A DNA stretch of 64,000 nucleotides from contig JANTQA010000076.1 in assembly GCA_027625915.1 (NCBI GenBank), forward strand, positions 2,729,501-2,793,500. Direction: 5' to 3'. The translations under genes and the position numbers were made by a program. Each line of letters begins with the position of its first letter. The stretch's first letter is position 1. This DNA comes from Anaeramoeba flamelloides (taxonomy: Eukaryota > Metamonada > Anaeramoebidae). Below, in pieces: positions 1 to 9,850 of the stretch. The notes below the pieces were generated by a model. The model saw nothing but the letters and a program-made list of their open reading frames with translations. It was not told the DNA's origin and did no database searches.

Positions 1-1083
1 AAGTATATAATTTAAAATAAGAAGAAATACAAATACAAATACAAATACAAATACAAAAAAGAATATTATTTATAATAATATTATTCATACCAAAATTTAT
101 AAGAAATGAAAATGTATCCAAATGAGTGAGTAATTGGAATAAAATTTGATTTACACCCAAAAAGATAATTGGCATTCAAACTTTTGTTTAATAGCCAAAT
201 CTTTATAATTATGTAACACAATTTTGTCAAAAAAAAAAAAAAAAAAACAATACTCTATTACATTATTGGTTTGAAACAAACTAATATTTATAAAGTATAA
301 AGTGATTATATTCATTCTAAAATAGATGCGAAAAAAGAAACTTTCAAAATTAACTCTAAAATAGATAAGAAAGTTCAATGTTATTTTCAGACCAAAATTA
401 AAAACTCTTTTTTAAAACGAATTTCTTTTAAAACATTTAAATTTTTTATTAGTTAAAATAAAAATACGAAAAGTAAAACCCAAGAAACACTAAAAACATG
501 TAGAAAAAAGAGTATAACATTTCAAAAAATATTACAATTTATTTTATTATTTTAATTTTAATTCTTCATGTTTTTTCAAAATCAAAGCACTTATTATTAA
601 TATAAATACCAAAATAATTAATGAATTTTTTCATAAAAATCCCCACAAATAAATACTAAACAAGATTTTTTTCAATATTTACGATTTATTTCAAACATTT
701 GAAAAAATTTCAAAATTTCTTCATGTAAAACCATTTTCAAAAAGTGAAAACAAAAAGTTTTAAATAATCCATCACAAAACTGCTTTTTTTTAATTGCTCA
801 CCTTTTTTATTAGATACCTTTTAAAACTTTTTTGTTTTCAATTTTTGAAAATTACTAAATGAGAACTCAAAATTTTAAAGTTTTAAAAGATTTTTGAATC
901 AATATTTTTTTACTTTATTTAATGATTATTAAACGTTTTTTTTACAAATAATTCTTTTCTATTTTTTTTTTTTTTTTTCAATTGCCTTTTTTTAATATTA
1001 AATAATATTTCAACTAATGATCGTTTCTTCTTTTTTTTTTCTTTTAATTTTATTACTTCTTTTTAATATTTTCTTTCAAATAG
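1..1083. other. AT-rich sequence upstream of the visible copine exons
   Basis: No exon could be supported here. The sequence is A/T tracts and short hexamer repeats. The missing start, C2A domain and first part of C2B of the copine gene should lie further upstream, either outside the window or in short exons hidden in this stretch. The last bases form a typical intron end (CAAATAG, 1077-1083). Confidence 0.5.
25..54. repeat. AAATAC hexanucleotide microsatellite
   Basis: Five tandem copies of AAATAC. Hexamer repeats recur through the window in both coding and non-coding DNA. Confidence 0.9.
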
Positions 1084-1847
1084 ATTTCTTTGGAAAATCT
1101 GGTAAGTATTTATTATTTTTTTATTCAATCGAAAAATATAAAAATAAACAACATTTAAATTCAAAATAAAAAAATAACAAATCAAAAATAACAAATAAAA
1201 AATAACGAAAAAAAAATAAAAAATAAAAAATTTCAACTTTGATAGATCCATATTTAATTTTTTATAGGCAACAAATTGAAGGCTCTAAATGGATTAAAGT
1301 GCATCAAACTGAATTTATTAAAAAGACTCTATATCCAAAATGGAAACGTAAGGAATTAATTTTACTTTTATTTTTGATTTTTTTTCTTTTCTCTCTCGTG
1401 TTTAACAAAGTCAACATATTATCTTAATTATATTTATTAATGACAAAAATTAAAAATTAAAATAGCCTTTACAATAAATTCACAAATACTCTGTAGAAAT
1501 GATTTTGCTAGAAAAATTAAAATTGAATGTTTTGATTGGAACCGACATGGAAAACCAGATTTTATTGGAGAAACTTATTTTACAGTCAATAGCCTCCATG
1601 AATCAGATGGTAAAAAAATTGAATTAATTGAACCAAGAAAAAAAAAAAGGAAAAGAAAATATAAAAATTCTGGTGTCCTTCATTTTGTAAATGTTAAGAT
1701 TGAAGAACTACCTACATTTTTATCTTATATTCATGGTGGCTGTGAAATTAATATGATCACCGCTATTGATTATACTGGATCAAATGGAAATCCAAAACAA
1801 CCAAATTCTTTACATTATTTGTAAATATTTTATTTTAAAACATTATT

Positions 1848-1893
<46 letters not shown>

Positions 1894-3072
1894 CCCCACA
1901 ATCCTTAAATATTTATAACATAAAATTTTTATCAATCTATCTATATCTCAACACATAAAAACACACATATATATATATTTCTCAAATAATATCCAATATT
2001 TGATAATAATAAAAAAAGTGATGCTTATCCTGTCAACGATTATCAAAATGCAATTTCGAGTTGTGGATCAATTTTAGCAGAATATGATTCTGATCAAATG
2101 TTTCCAGCATTTGGATTTGGCGCCAAAATTAATAATCAAGTAAGTCATTGTTTCCCATTAAATGAAAATGTTAACGATCCAGAAGTCCGTGGGGTAAGAG
2201 GAATTCTTCAGGCATATAACAAGGTCTTTAATTGGCCAAACTTTAGGCTTTGGGGGCCAACTAACTTTTCACCAATTATTAATTCAGTTGCCAATATCGC
2301 AAGACAAGCCGAACAATGCGAAGGCCAAAAATACTTTGTACTTTTATTTATCACTGATGGTGAAATTACTGACATGGAAGAAACACGAAAGGTAATTGTT
2401 AATGCATCTGATCTCCCAATATCTATTGTAATTGTCGGTGTTGGGCCAGCAGATTTTACCAAAATGGAAATACTTGATGGTGATGATATCAGATTATCCT
2501 ATGAAGGCAAAAAGGCATCCAGAGATATTGTACAATTTGTTCCATTTAGGGACTTTAAAAATCAAGGGCACGAGGTTCTTGCAAGAGAAACCTTGGAAGA
2601 AATCCCTGATCAATTATTGAGCTATTTCAAAAGCAAAGGAATCAAACCAAATCCTCCAGTTAGAGTGAACCTAAATGAGATCCAAGTCACAGGCCCACAA
2701 TGGCAAAATTCTCAACAAATCAATAAATTCACTCAATATGCCCAAAAATTAGGAACTAATAACAATTCACAACAACAGCAGCAGCAGCAAATGGGGCAGC
2801 AGCAACAACAAATGGGCCAAATGGGAATGCAAGGAATGAATTTCCAAATGCAACAAATTGTAATGCAAAGAATGCAACAACAAAGAATGATGATGCAAAA
2901 CCAAAATCAAATGCAAAATCAGAATATGCAGCAAATGCAACAACAAATGGGACAAATCATGATCCAAAACCAAAATCAAATACAAAACCAAAATATACAG
3001 CAAATACAACAACAAAGAACGACGATGCAAAACCAAAACCAAAACCAACAACAAGTATCACAAAAGAATTAA
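1084..3072 (+). CDS. Copine (Ca2+-dependent membrane-binding protein), 5' incomplete
   Basis: Exons: 1084-1101, 1246-1347, 1466-1820 and 2019-3072; all three junctions keep phase and use GTAAGT, GTAAGG and GTAAAT donors. The visible part encodes about 509 aa. It begins inside the second C2 domain (DFFGKSDPYL, then WIKVHQTE, TLYPKWKPFTIN and IKIECFDW), the usual copine C2B order. The copine von Willebrand-A-like domain follows, with the modified metal site DYTGSNGNP, YDSDQMFPAFGFGA and LLFITDGEITDM. The last 110 residues or so are Q/M/N-rich. Copines move to membranes on Ca2+ binding and recruit partners through the A domain. The first exon is a microexon of 18 bases. The acceptor at 2018 (AAAG) is the least certain junction. 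The C2A domain and start codon are not visible. Confidence 0.9.
1850..1892. repeat. TA dinucleotide microsatellite in copine intron
   Basis: Uninterrupted TA repeat inside the intron 1821-2018. Confidence 0.9.
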
Positions 3073-3571
3073 ATTAAATTATTTTTTATGATTCATCTTA
3101 CATTTTTTATCTGTAACTTTGAAATTATTTTTCTTTTTCATTTTTTTAAAACTATTTTAATGGGTTTTATTAAAAACCATTTTTTAATTATGAATTATTT
3201 TCGATAAATCCTAACTCTCATTTGAACTTGAAAATTAAATTTTTATTTTTATTTTTTTTTTTAAGATTTCTATTGAACAGATTCATATTTTTTATAATTT
3301 AAACAGTATTTTTGTTTTTTATTAATTTAATAAATTCCTAACTTTTTAAAACCGCCTTTATAATCTATCAAATGACTATACTAGTTTGTTCTTTACTTTT
3401 TACAAAATAAAAAAAATCTTTTTATTTTTTTTATTTTTTAATTATTTAAGGGAAGAGTTGTGAATTTTTTTTGTGCAACCATATTTTTAACATTAGAAAG
3501 TAAAAAAAAAATTCTTAAATTCAAAAAAACTATCTTTATGATTTTTTGTGTTTTTTGTTTATTTAGAAAAA

Positions 3572-3842
3572 GCGCCGTAGAGTGCCTAGACTTTTTTGAG
3601 TTTTCTATTTATTTGTGAAGTGTTCTAGGTTTTTTTTACTTTTTGAAATAAACCGAAAAATTTATTAAATTTTTCAGTTTATTTCAAAAATTAAAAAAAA
3701 CCTAACGAAAATCAATAGATTTTATAGATAAAAAAGAAAACCTCAAGAAAACCACCATTCAGTTTTCCAGAATTTAAAAGAATTGGTTTAAATTTTCTGT
3801 TTATTTCTCTATTCTTATGAACCCTGGAAAAGGCGGTTAGGT

Positions 3843-3890
<48 letters not shown>

Positions 3891-4056
3891 TGTATATTTG
3901 TGAAATATATTTAAAGTTTATTTAATAATTTTTTGGTTTATTTCTCAAATTCAAAAAAAAAACGCAGTTAGGTTTTCGATAATTCAAAAGAATTGAGTTA
4001 ATCTTTGATTTTACTCAATTCTTTTGAATTATGGAAAATCTTAGCACTTGACGGCT
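3572..4056. mobile_element. Family A inverted-repeat element, copy 1
   Basis: The left end reads GCCGTAGAGTGCCTAG (from 3574). The right end reads TTAGCACTTGACGGC (to 4055), an imperfect inverted copy. The interior contains fold-back arms (AAAAGAATTGAG against CTCAATTCTTTT, about 3980-4027) and pieces such as AACCTAACGAAAATC. Related sequence occurs near 26.26-26.64, 54.59-54.97 and 61.70-61.89 kb. No coding capacity is seen, which suggests a non-autonomous DNA element. Target duplications could not be defined. Confidence 0.5.
3843..3895. repeat. TA then TATG microsatellite
   Basis: About ten TA units run directly into about eight TATG units, inside the family A element. Confidence 0.9.
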
Positions 4057-4405
4057 CTTCCAGAAACTCTAAAATTGTATTTAGAGTTTTTTATCCAAAC
4101 TGTAATGTAGGCAAGATTACAGCACAGAGAATAAAAGTACTTTTTTATTAGATTCTTTTTTTTTTCGAAATAACAAATATTTAAAAAAAATTATTTATTT
4201 TATTTTTATCAAGGAATACATGAATTCTCATGGATATCCCGTAATAGTTATATTGTAATTATCTATTTTGCACGACTAATTCCAAAAAAATTATTAAAGT
4301 ATTTTACAAACATGTCTTTGACAAAATTTCCAAGTATCTCTTGATATTAATGGTTAATAGAAAGTGATGATACAAACAAATAACATTGCATCTTCTAATT
4401 TTTAA

Positions 4406-5986
4406 TTATTCTTTATGATCTATATTTGGACTTTCAAAATTAGGGACCTCGGGATATAATCTGTTATAAAATTTCCATAAAACCTTTAATTGATTTTTGT
4501 ATGTTACAATGTTTTTTGACAAATTGTCATTACAGTTAAAAAAGATTATTTTTCTGGTTGTTAGAATTATATAATTGTCGTCAAATTGCTTTGCAATACT
4601 ATTTGTTTGTTGTTTTGGCAGTTGGTAAAAGCAGGATCTTTCAACAGGTTCATCCACTATCCAATCTCTATCGAACATAAATTCATAATAAATCATCGAG
4701 AGGTCTTCTGTAAGTTGTTTATACCGAGTTTTATGTGATTGTACGAATTCTGCGTATCCAGGGTATCGCTCATGGAATCTGATAATCAAATCCCTTCGCA
4801 TTGGCTTTGGCATATGCGAAAATATACGATATTTATATAAGGGGAAATCTCTTTCGCGGGCAACGTTAATTGAATGGTCAGACTTGGAATATGTAACCAT
4901 TCGTTTATGTATATCGTAAACCTTTGGTAAGCCATTTTTGGCAAACAAATAGTCTTTTGTGATTGGCTGATTGAAGAAAAAATCATCGTCCATTAAAAGA
5001 AATTTATTGGAGAGACCCGGAATCAGATGTGCAACGGAATAGACTGCAAATGAATTATAACTGGGGCAATGATTGGGATTTTCAAAAAATTGACACCGAT
5101 CAACAACAACTATTTGATCACCAATTTCTTGGGGCTGCTTTAGCCAGTAGGGATAATCGGTGTTGGTGTTGATCAAAATGTAAATTTTGTTGATCCACGG
5201 CACATACTTATGAACAGATCGTAAGGAGAATTGTAATTCGTAATTGTAGCGATTCCTTTTGTTCATGTCATTCATAACACCCCCCCACGTATATACTATG
5301 TCGATCTTGTCTTTGTCTTCCTGTTCGCTGATTTCCTTTTTCATTTGATACACTTTCTTCTCCCTCTTAACTACTTTTTTCAAATTGTCTTGTTCTTTGG
5401 TTTTCTGAAGAATGGCTTTTTCATTTTCCTCGATTTCTTGTTGTGTCTTTTGGTATTGCTCTTTTTCAGTGCCAGTTAAGTTATGACTATCCCTCATTTT
5501 GTTTTCTGTTTCTTTTTTTGCAACTGCAGCTCTCAGTTTGTCAATATCAATTCGGTATCTTGTAATCATCTTCTCTCTTTTTTGTATTTTTTCCTTCATT
5601 TTCTCAATTTCTTTTACTTCAAAAATCATCGTTGTTTGTTCATCTTTTTTGTTCTGTCTTTGCTCCTCTTCTCGTTTTTGTTTTTGTTCTTTTTGTTTTT
5701 CGATTCTGTCCAGTTCTCTTCTTTCTCTTCGCACTTGCTTCGCTTCCATTGCGATCATTTTTCTTCTCTTATCCAGTTCTTTTCTCTCTGAGTCAATCTC
5801 TTTTCTTTCGAACACAAGTTCTTCCTTTGTTTTTTGGATGAACTCTTTTTCCATTGCTGTCCCACCACACCTTATTTCATTTTTTCTGATTAGTTTATTT
5901 TTTTGTGGTGAGTTACTCAAATAAATTAAAATAAAGAGAGATAACAAGATTAATATTAAGATGAAAGTTGCTTGTTTAACCTTCAT
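4406..5986 (-). CDS. Stealth-family sugar-phosphate transferase, membrane anchored
   Basis: A single-exon gene of 526 aa. Residues 7-24 are a hydrophobic segment after a basic start, giving a type II (signal-anchor) topology with the enzyme in the Golgi/ER lumen. Residues 45-222 are a K/E/R/Q-rich coiled-coil stem. The catalytic part begins at IDIVYTW (228-234, Stealth CR1). CR2 follows: ELQFSLRSVHKYVPWI, then CPSYNSFAV, IPGLSNKFLLMDDDFFF. HMPKPMRRD (391-399) matches CR3. In animals the family includes the GlcNAc-1-phosphotransferase alpha/beta subunit and in bacteria capsule hexose-phosphate transferases; sugar donor and acceptor here are unknown. CR1 usually continues as W-V-D/N-x-x-D; here it is WGGVMND, so that part is altered. 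The start at 5986 gives the complete signal anchor. Context gives no further clue. Confidence 0.88.
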   Translation of the reverse strand: MKVKQATFILILILLSLFILIYLSNSPQKNKLIRKNEIRCGGTAMEKEFIQKTKEELVFERKEIDSERKELDKRRKMIAMEAKQVRRERRELDRIEKQKEQKQKREEEQRQNKKDEQTTMIFEVKEIEKMKEKIQKREKMITRYRIDIDKLRAAVAKKETENKMRDSHNLTGTEKEQYQKTQQEIEENEKAILQKTKEQDNLKKVVKREKKVYQMKKEISEQEDKDKIDIVYTWGGVMNDMNKRNRYNYELQFSLRSVHKYVPWINKIYILINTNTDYPYWLKQPQEIGDQIVVVDRCQFFENPNHCPSYNSFAVYSVAHLIPGLSNKFLLMDDDFFFNQPITKDYLFAKNGLPKVYDIHKRMVTYSKSDHSINVARERDFPLYKYRIFSHMPKPMRRDLIIRFHERYPGYAEFVQSHKTRYKQLTEDLSMIYYEFMFDRDWIVDEPVERSCFYQLPKQQTNSIAKQFDDNYIILTTRKIIFFNCNDNLSKNIVTYKNQLKVLWKFYNRLYPEVPNFESPNIDHKE

Positions 5987-8431
5987 TAAGGAGATAAGGT
6001 TTTTGTAAAATGAAAATCGTGGAACTGTTTAATAGTTTTAATAGTTGAAAATTATTTTTATTTGATCTTTGGTGAAATCTTTTTTTTTTTATTAATTTGA
6101 AAAGCAGATTTCGAAAGAAAAAAAAATATGTTAATGAATAAAAAATGTATGTTTTTTTATTAACTATTCCTAAAATACAAACAAATGATTGTTATTGAAT
6201 CTGAATTAGATGTTTTTTATAAAAGAATAATTCAAAGTATTTTCTAAAAAACAATCTATTTATATGCCTTACTTTTTTGAAATCAATTAAAGAATAAATT
6301 GACCAAGTTTTCAATATATTTGTTTTGTATGTGATTTTTTCAGAGTTTTTGGAATTTTTTATCTTGCAAAGCTGTTTTGAATTTACTAATTTTGATGAAA
6401 AGTAAGCAAAGTCATCAAAACTTTGACAAAAAAATTTATTTTCTTTAAGAGAAGAAATTAAGTTTTCTTTCAAATATATTGATCGAAAAAGAATTCAAAA
6501 AGACTTTACCTTTTTCTGTTTACTTTCCATAATTTAGGTTTCCAAAGAGAATTAGATTTTAAAAATCACTGAAATGTTTGAGAGGATTAATTGATTTCTA
6601 ATTTTAGGAGTTTAGAATTAAAAAATTGTAATGTTTTATGATGAGGTTTTATCACTAAAAATTCCACACTTTTCTTATTTAATCAAAAGAATCCCAAAAT
6701 CTTATCAAGTGTTTTTGATCTCAAAAAGAATTTTAAAAATTGTCAACTATTTTGATTTTCTTTTTCATAAACATTTCTTGCCTGTCGATTTCCAAGAATG
6801 AAACACTTACCCTATAACCCAAAATTTGTATTCAAATAGATCAGGTTTTTTTTACTGAAGAAAGATGGAAAAAAATACTCTAAATTTCAGAATAATTAGA
6901 AAAATTTTTTAAAAAAAGTTTTAGATAATTATCTTTACTAAGAGTCCACTTACTATTTGTTGAGAAATAAATTTAACAAGATTTACCTTCTCTTTTCAAA
7001 GTATGTTACAAGATTACCTTGTAATTTCTTTTTTTTTTATCATTTAAATTGGTTAAATCTCGGATTTTATCAATTAAGTGTTGGATTTTTAAGATTTTTT
7101 AATTCAGCTTTTCTTTCCTTTTGAAATGTTAATCTAAATTTTGTTCCTTTTAATTTAAAGTTTGATTATTAAAAGGCTTTCAAAAGTTTTTTCCAACAAA
7201 CCCCGGTGAGTGAGTGGAAAATTCCAAAGGAAAATAATCTTCAGCACTATTAATCATAAAAATAATAAGATCAAATTTTTCATTCAGCTTTCCCAAAGAA
7301 ATCCCATCTAAAGAATTAAATTCATCAAAATTCGCAATTCTAAAAGGGAAACTACACTTCTAAGCTTTGTTTGGAATTTCAAAAATGAATTTTTACAAGA
7401 ATTTTTGAAAATATTTTTTAAAAGCTGAACAAAAGTGTCGTCCCATTTATTTATCAACAAACATTAAGTGAAATAATCCTTTTTTTTTTATATTTTATTA
7501 TTTTTGAAAGGATTGAAAAGTTATTATTTGTATAATGTTTTGTGGGTGTTTGAAATAATTCAGTTTATTTTATTTGGGGTTTGAATATCCACTAGATTGA
7601 TAAGAGTGTGTTGAATTTTACCTTTTTCCTGAATGAATTTATCTTACCAAACGATAATTTTTTTAAAAAAAAGAGTTCAAAAGATACATTTAAAATTGTC
7701 TTAAAAAAATTTTTTTTCTCTGTTTTTATCCAAGATCTAAAGATTTATTTTTTAAAAAAGTTTATATTTCAAAATAAAAAGTATTAAATGTTTATACTCT
7801 CTTTAAAGCTCTCGTTTCTTGATAAAAGATAAAATATATAATAATTACAAGTTATAAAAAAAATAGGTACTACTCGAAGATAAAACAAAAACAATTATTG
7901 AAATTAACAACATTTAAATTTTTAAAAACAATTAAATTATTTGATCATAAAATACAGGTCATTTAACAGAATGTAAATTTATTTACAGAAATATCAATTT
8001 TTAAATTCACTAAAACTAACATAATATTTCTAGAGGATAATGTTTGATACCAATTATTAAAAGTATTTATTAATGTTTATATTATTCAAAAAACCTGAAA
8101 AGGGGAAAATAAAACAATATTGAAAGAATAAATGAACCTAGAGTGATTTATTTCATCAAATTTCCATGATTAATATCAGGTATTCTTGGAAAAATAATAT
8201 CAAAAGTATTAAGTAACAGAATTTGAAAAACATAACGTCAAAATTATTCATTTTTTTCAGGGACTAATCTCTATTATAATTTGTTTTTTGACCAATTTCT
8301 AAATACAAATTCCTTATCTAGAAATAAGTTTAATATGAAAATAAACAGGGTTTTTTAAATCTAAGTAATTGGCAAAAAATTTCTCAATCTCTATTAAATT
8401 TAGGTAAGAAAATTTTATAGAGATTATTCCC
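5987..8431. other. Intergenic region, no gene recognised
   Basis: AT-rich sequence between the divergent Stealth and RalGAP genes. Short open frames (for example minus 6192-6473) have low-complexity composition and no domain signal. A small stretch at about 7255-7345 resembles the inner part of family B (GATCAAATTTTTCATTCA.., with AAAGAATTAAA) in the orientation of the 13.1 kb copy. Confidence 0.45.
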
Positions 8432-8435
8432 TTAA

Positions 8436-9755
8436 GGTACTAGAAACTCTTATTTATATTTTTTTTCACTAGGGTAATATGTAAATATTTTAGTCAAGGG
8501 TAAAATTAAACCCGATACGCACTTCATTTATCAATTTTAGAGAGATGAGTTATCATTTTTAAATGTTAATTTTTCCAATTTATATTTTCAGTCTTAAGAT
8601 CTAATCCTTTTTTGGTTGGATTTTTCGATCAAATTAGAAAAATTGAAAAATTTGCAAAAAAAATTTATTTTGAAGAAATATAACTTTCAGTAATTTCAGA
8701 TGGTCTTTATGAACAAGTAACATTTGGCTTTTTCATCTTATTTTAAAAATACAATAAAAATAATTCAAATATTGAATCTCTTGAAGATCTAAAAAAATTA
8801 GATCATTTATTGTATTCACAAATATTTATGAAATCTCTTGACATTTAAAAGAATAAGTAATATTCTTTTTCAAATATCAAGAGTAAAAACAAGGATCTTT
8901 TTGTATTAAAATCGGTTATTTGAATATATCTATTATTTTTTTTTATTATATTTATATATATAAATTTGTTTTATTATTTAGAAAATCTTTAAAGAATTGA
9001 AAATATTTGTAAAATATATTTGATAGATTTAATCTTTGTGTTGTTAATGACTCACTGAAAGAATTAAGATTAGGTAATTAATTATAAATTCATAATAATC
9101 AAATTAAAAATTATTTCTTTAGATTACAAGTTGATTTATCTGAGTTTTAAAAAAGTATTTTGGGAGAATTTTCAATTGGATTGTTTGATTCTTTTCTCTT
9201 ATTTTTTTATTTATTCAAGAGAAAAATGTGATTTGAACTGTTCTTTGAATCAAAAAATTATATTTTTTTCAAGTTTAAATATTTATTGTATTTTTTTTGA
9301 AATTAAGTAGATTTTTTAAACTGAGTTATTCTAGAACCTAGTGGTTTTATTTTTAAAGTGTATTTTTGTACTCTTCCTTTAGAGACAATAAGATTTCAAT
9401 CTTCTTTCAAAGAAAATAATTCAGAAAATATGTTGGATTTTGGGCTTTTCAAAATTGAGAAAAATGTATCAAAATTTTAAAAAAAACAATAATTCATTTC
9501 TGAAAATAGCTTTTAAAATTAAGTTTGATATTGTAGTAATCAGATTTTTTTACTTTATTTTTCAATTCCAAGATATAATAATTTTTTTTTTGAATTTGCT
9601 ATTAAATTTACTTGAAGATTTTTTTCAGTTTACTCATCCCTTAATTATTAATTTCCATTTTTGTTATTGAGGACTTTTAGTGATTTACTTTAATTCTTTC
9701 TAAGGCGATTTTTTTGGAAAAGATGAATGAAAATTTTGATCTTATTATTTTGCAA
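8436..9755 (+). mobile_element. Family B repeat, copy 1, directly upstream of the RalGAP gene
   Basis: Starts after TTAA (8432-8435) with GGTACTAGAAACTC. It is similar over about 1.3 kb to the reverse complement of 11.77-13.11 kb and to 24.36-25.6 kb. Shared landmarks are ATTTTAGAGAGATGAGTTATC (here with one more base), TTGAATCTCTTGAAGATC, GAACTGTTCTTTGAA, ATTTCTGAAAATAGC and AAGATGAATGAAAATTTTG. Similarity stops near 9755, about 95 bases before the RalGAP start codon. The copy has no substantial open frame, so it is non-autonomous or decayed. Confidence 0.65.
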
Positions 9756-9850
9756 TTAACAGTAATCTACTTTACCCAAATTAAATTTCAAGAAAAAATA
9801 AATCATTTTTTCAATTGTTTTGTTTTAGTTAATAATTAAGAATTTTTGGG

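Larger units (their letters stand above)
3073..4405. other. Intergenic region between the converging copine and Stealth genes
   Basis: No coding exon is supported. T-rich sequence follows the copine stop. The middle holds the inverted-repeat element at 3572-4056, and the right part is plain AT-rich sequence. The two flanking genes converge, so both 3' ends and their polyadenylation signals should lie here. Confidence 0.5.

Noticed and set aside
2767-3054. Antisense L/H-rich open frame
   Set aside because: It is the reverse of the Q/M-rich tail of copine; CAA/CAG repeats give long open frames on the other strand.
5483-5924. Plus-strand F/S-rich frames opposite the Stealth stem
   Set aside because: Shadows of the K/E/R-rich coiled coil; no start context or domain.
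6192-6473. Minus-strand frame of 93 codons
   Set aside because: K/N/F/S composition of random AT-rich DNA, no domain and no conserved neighbour.
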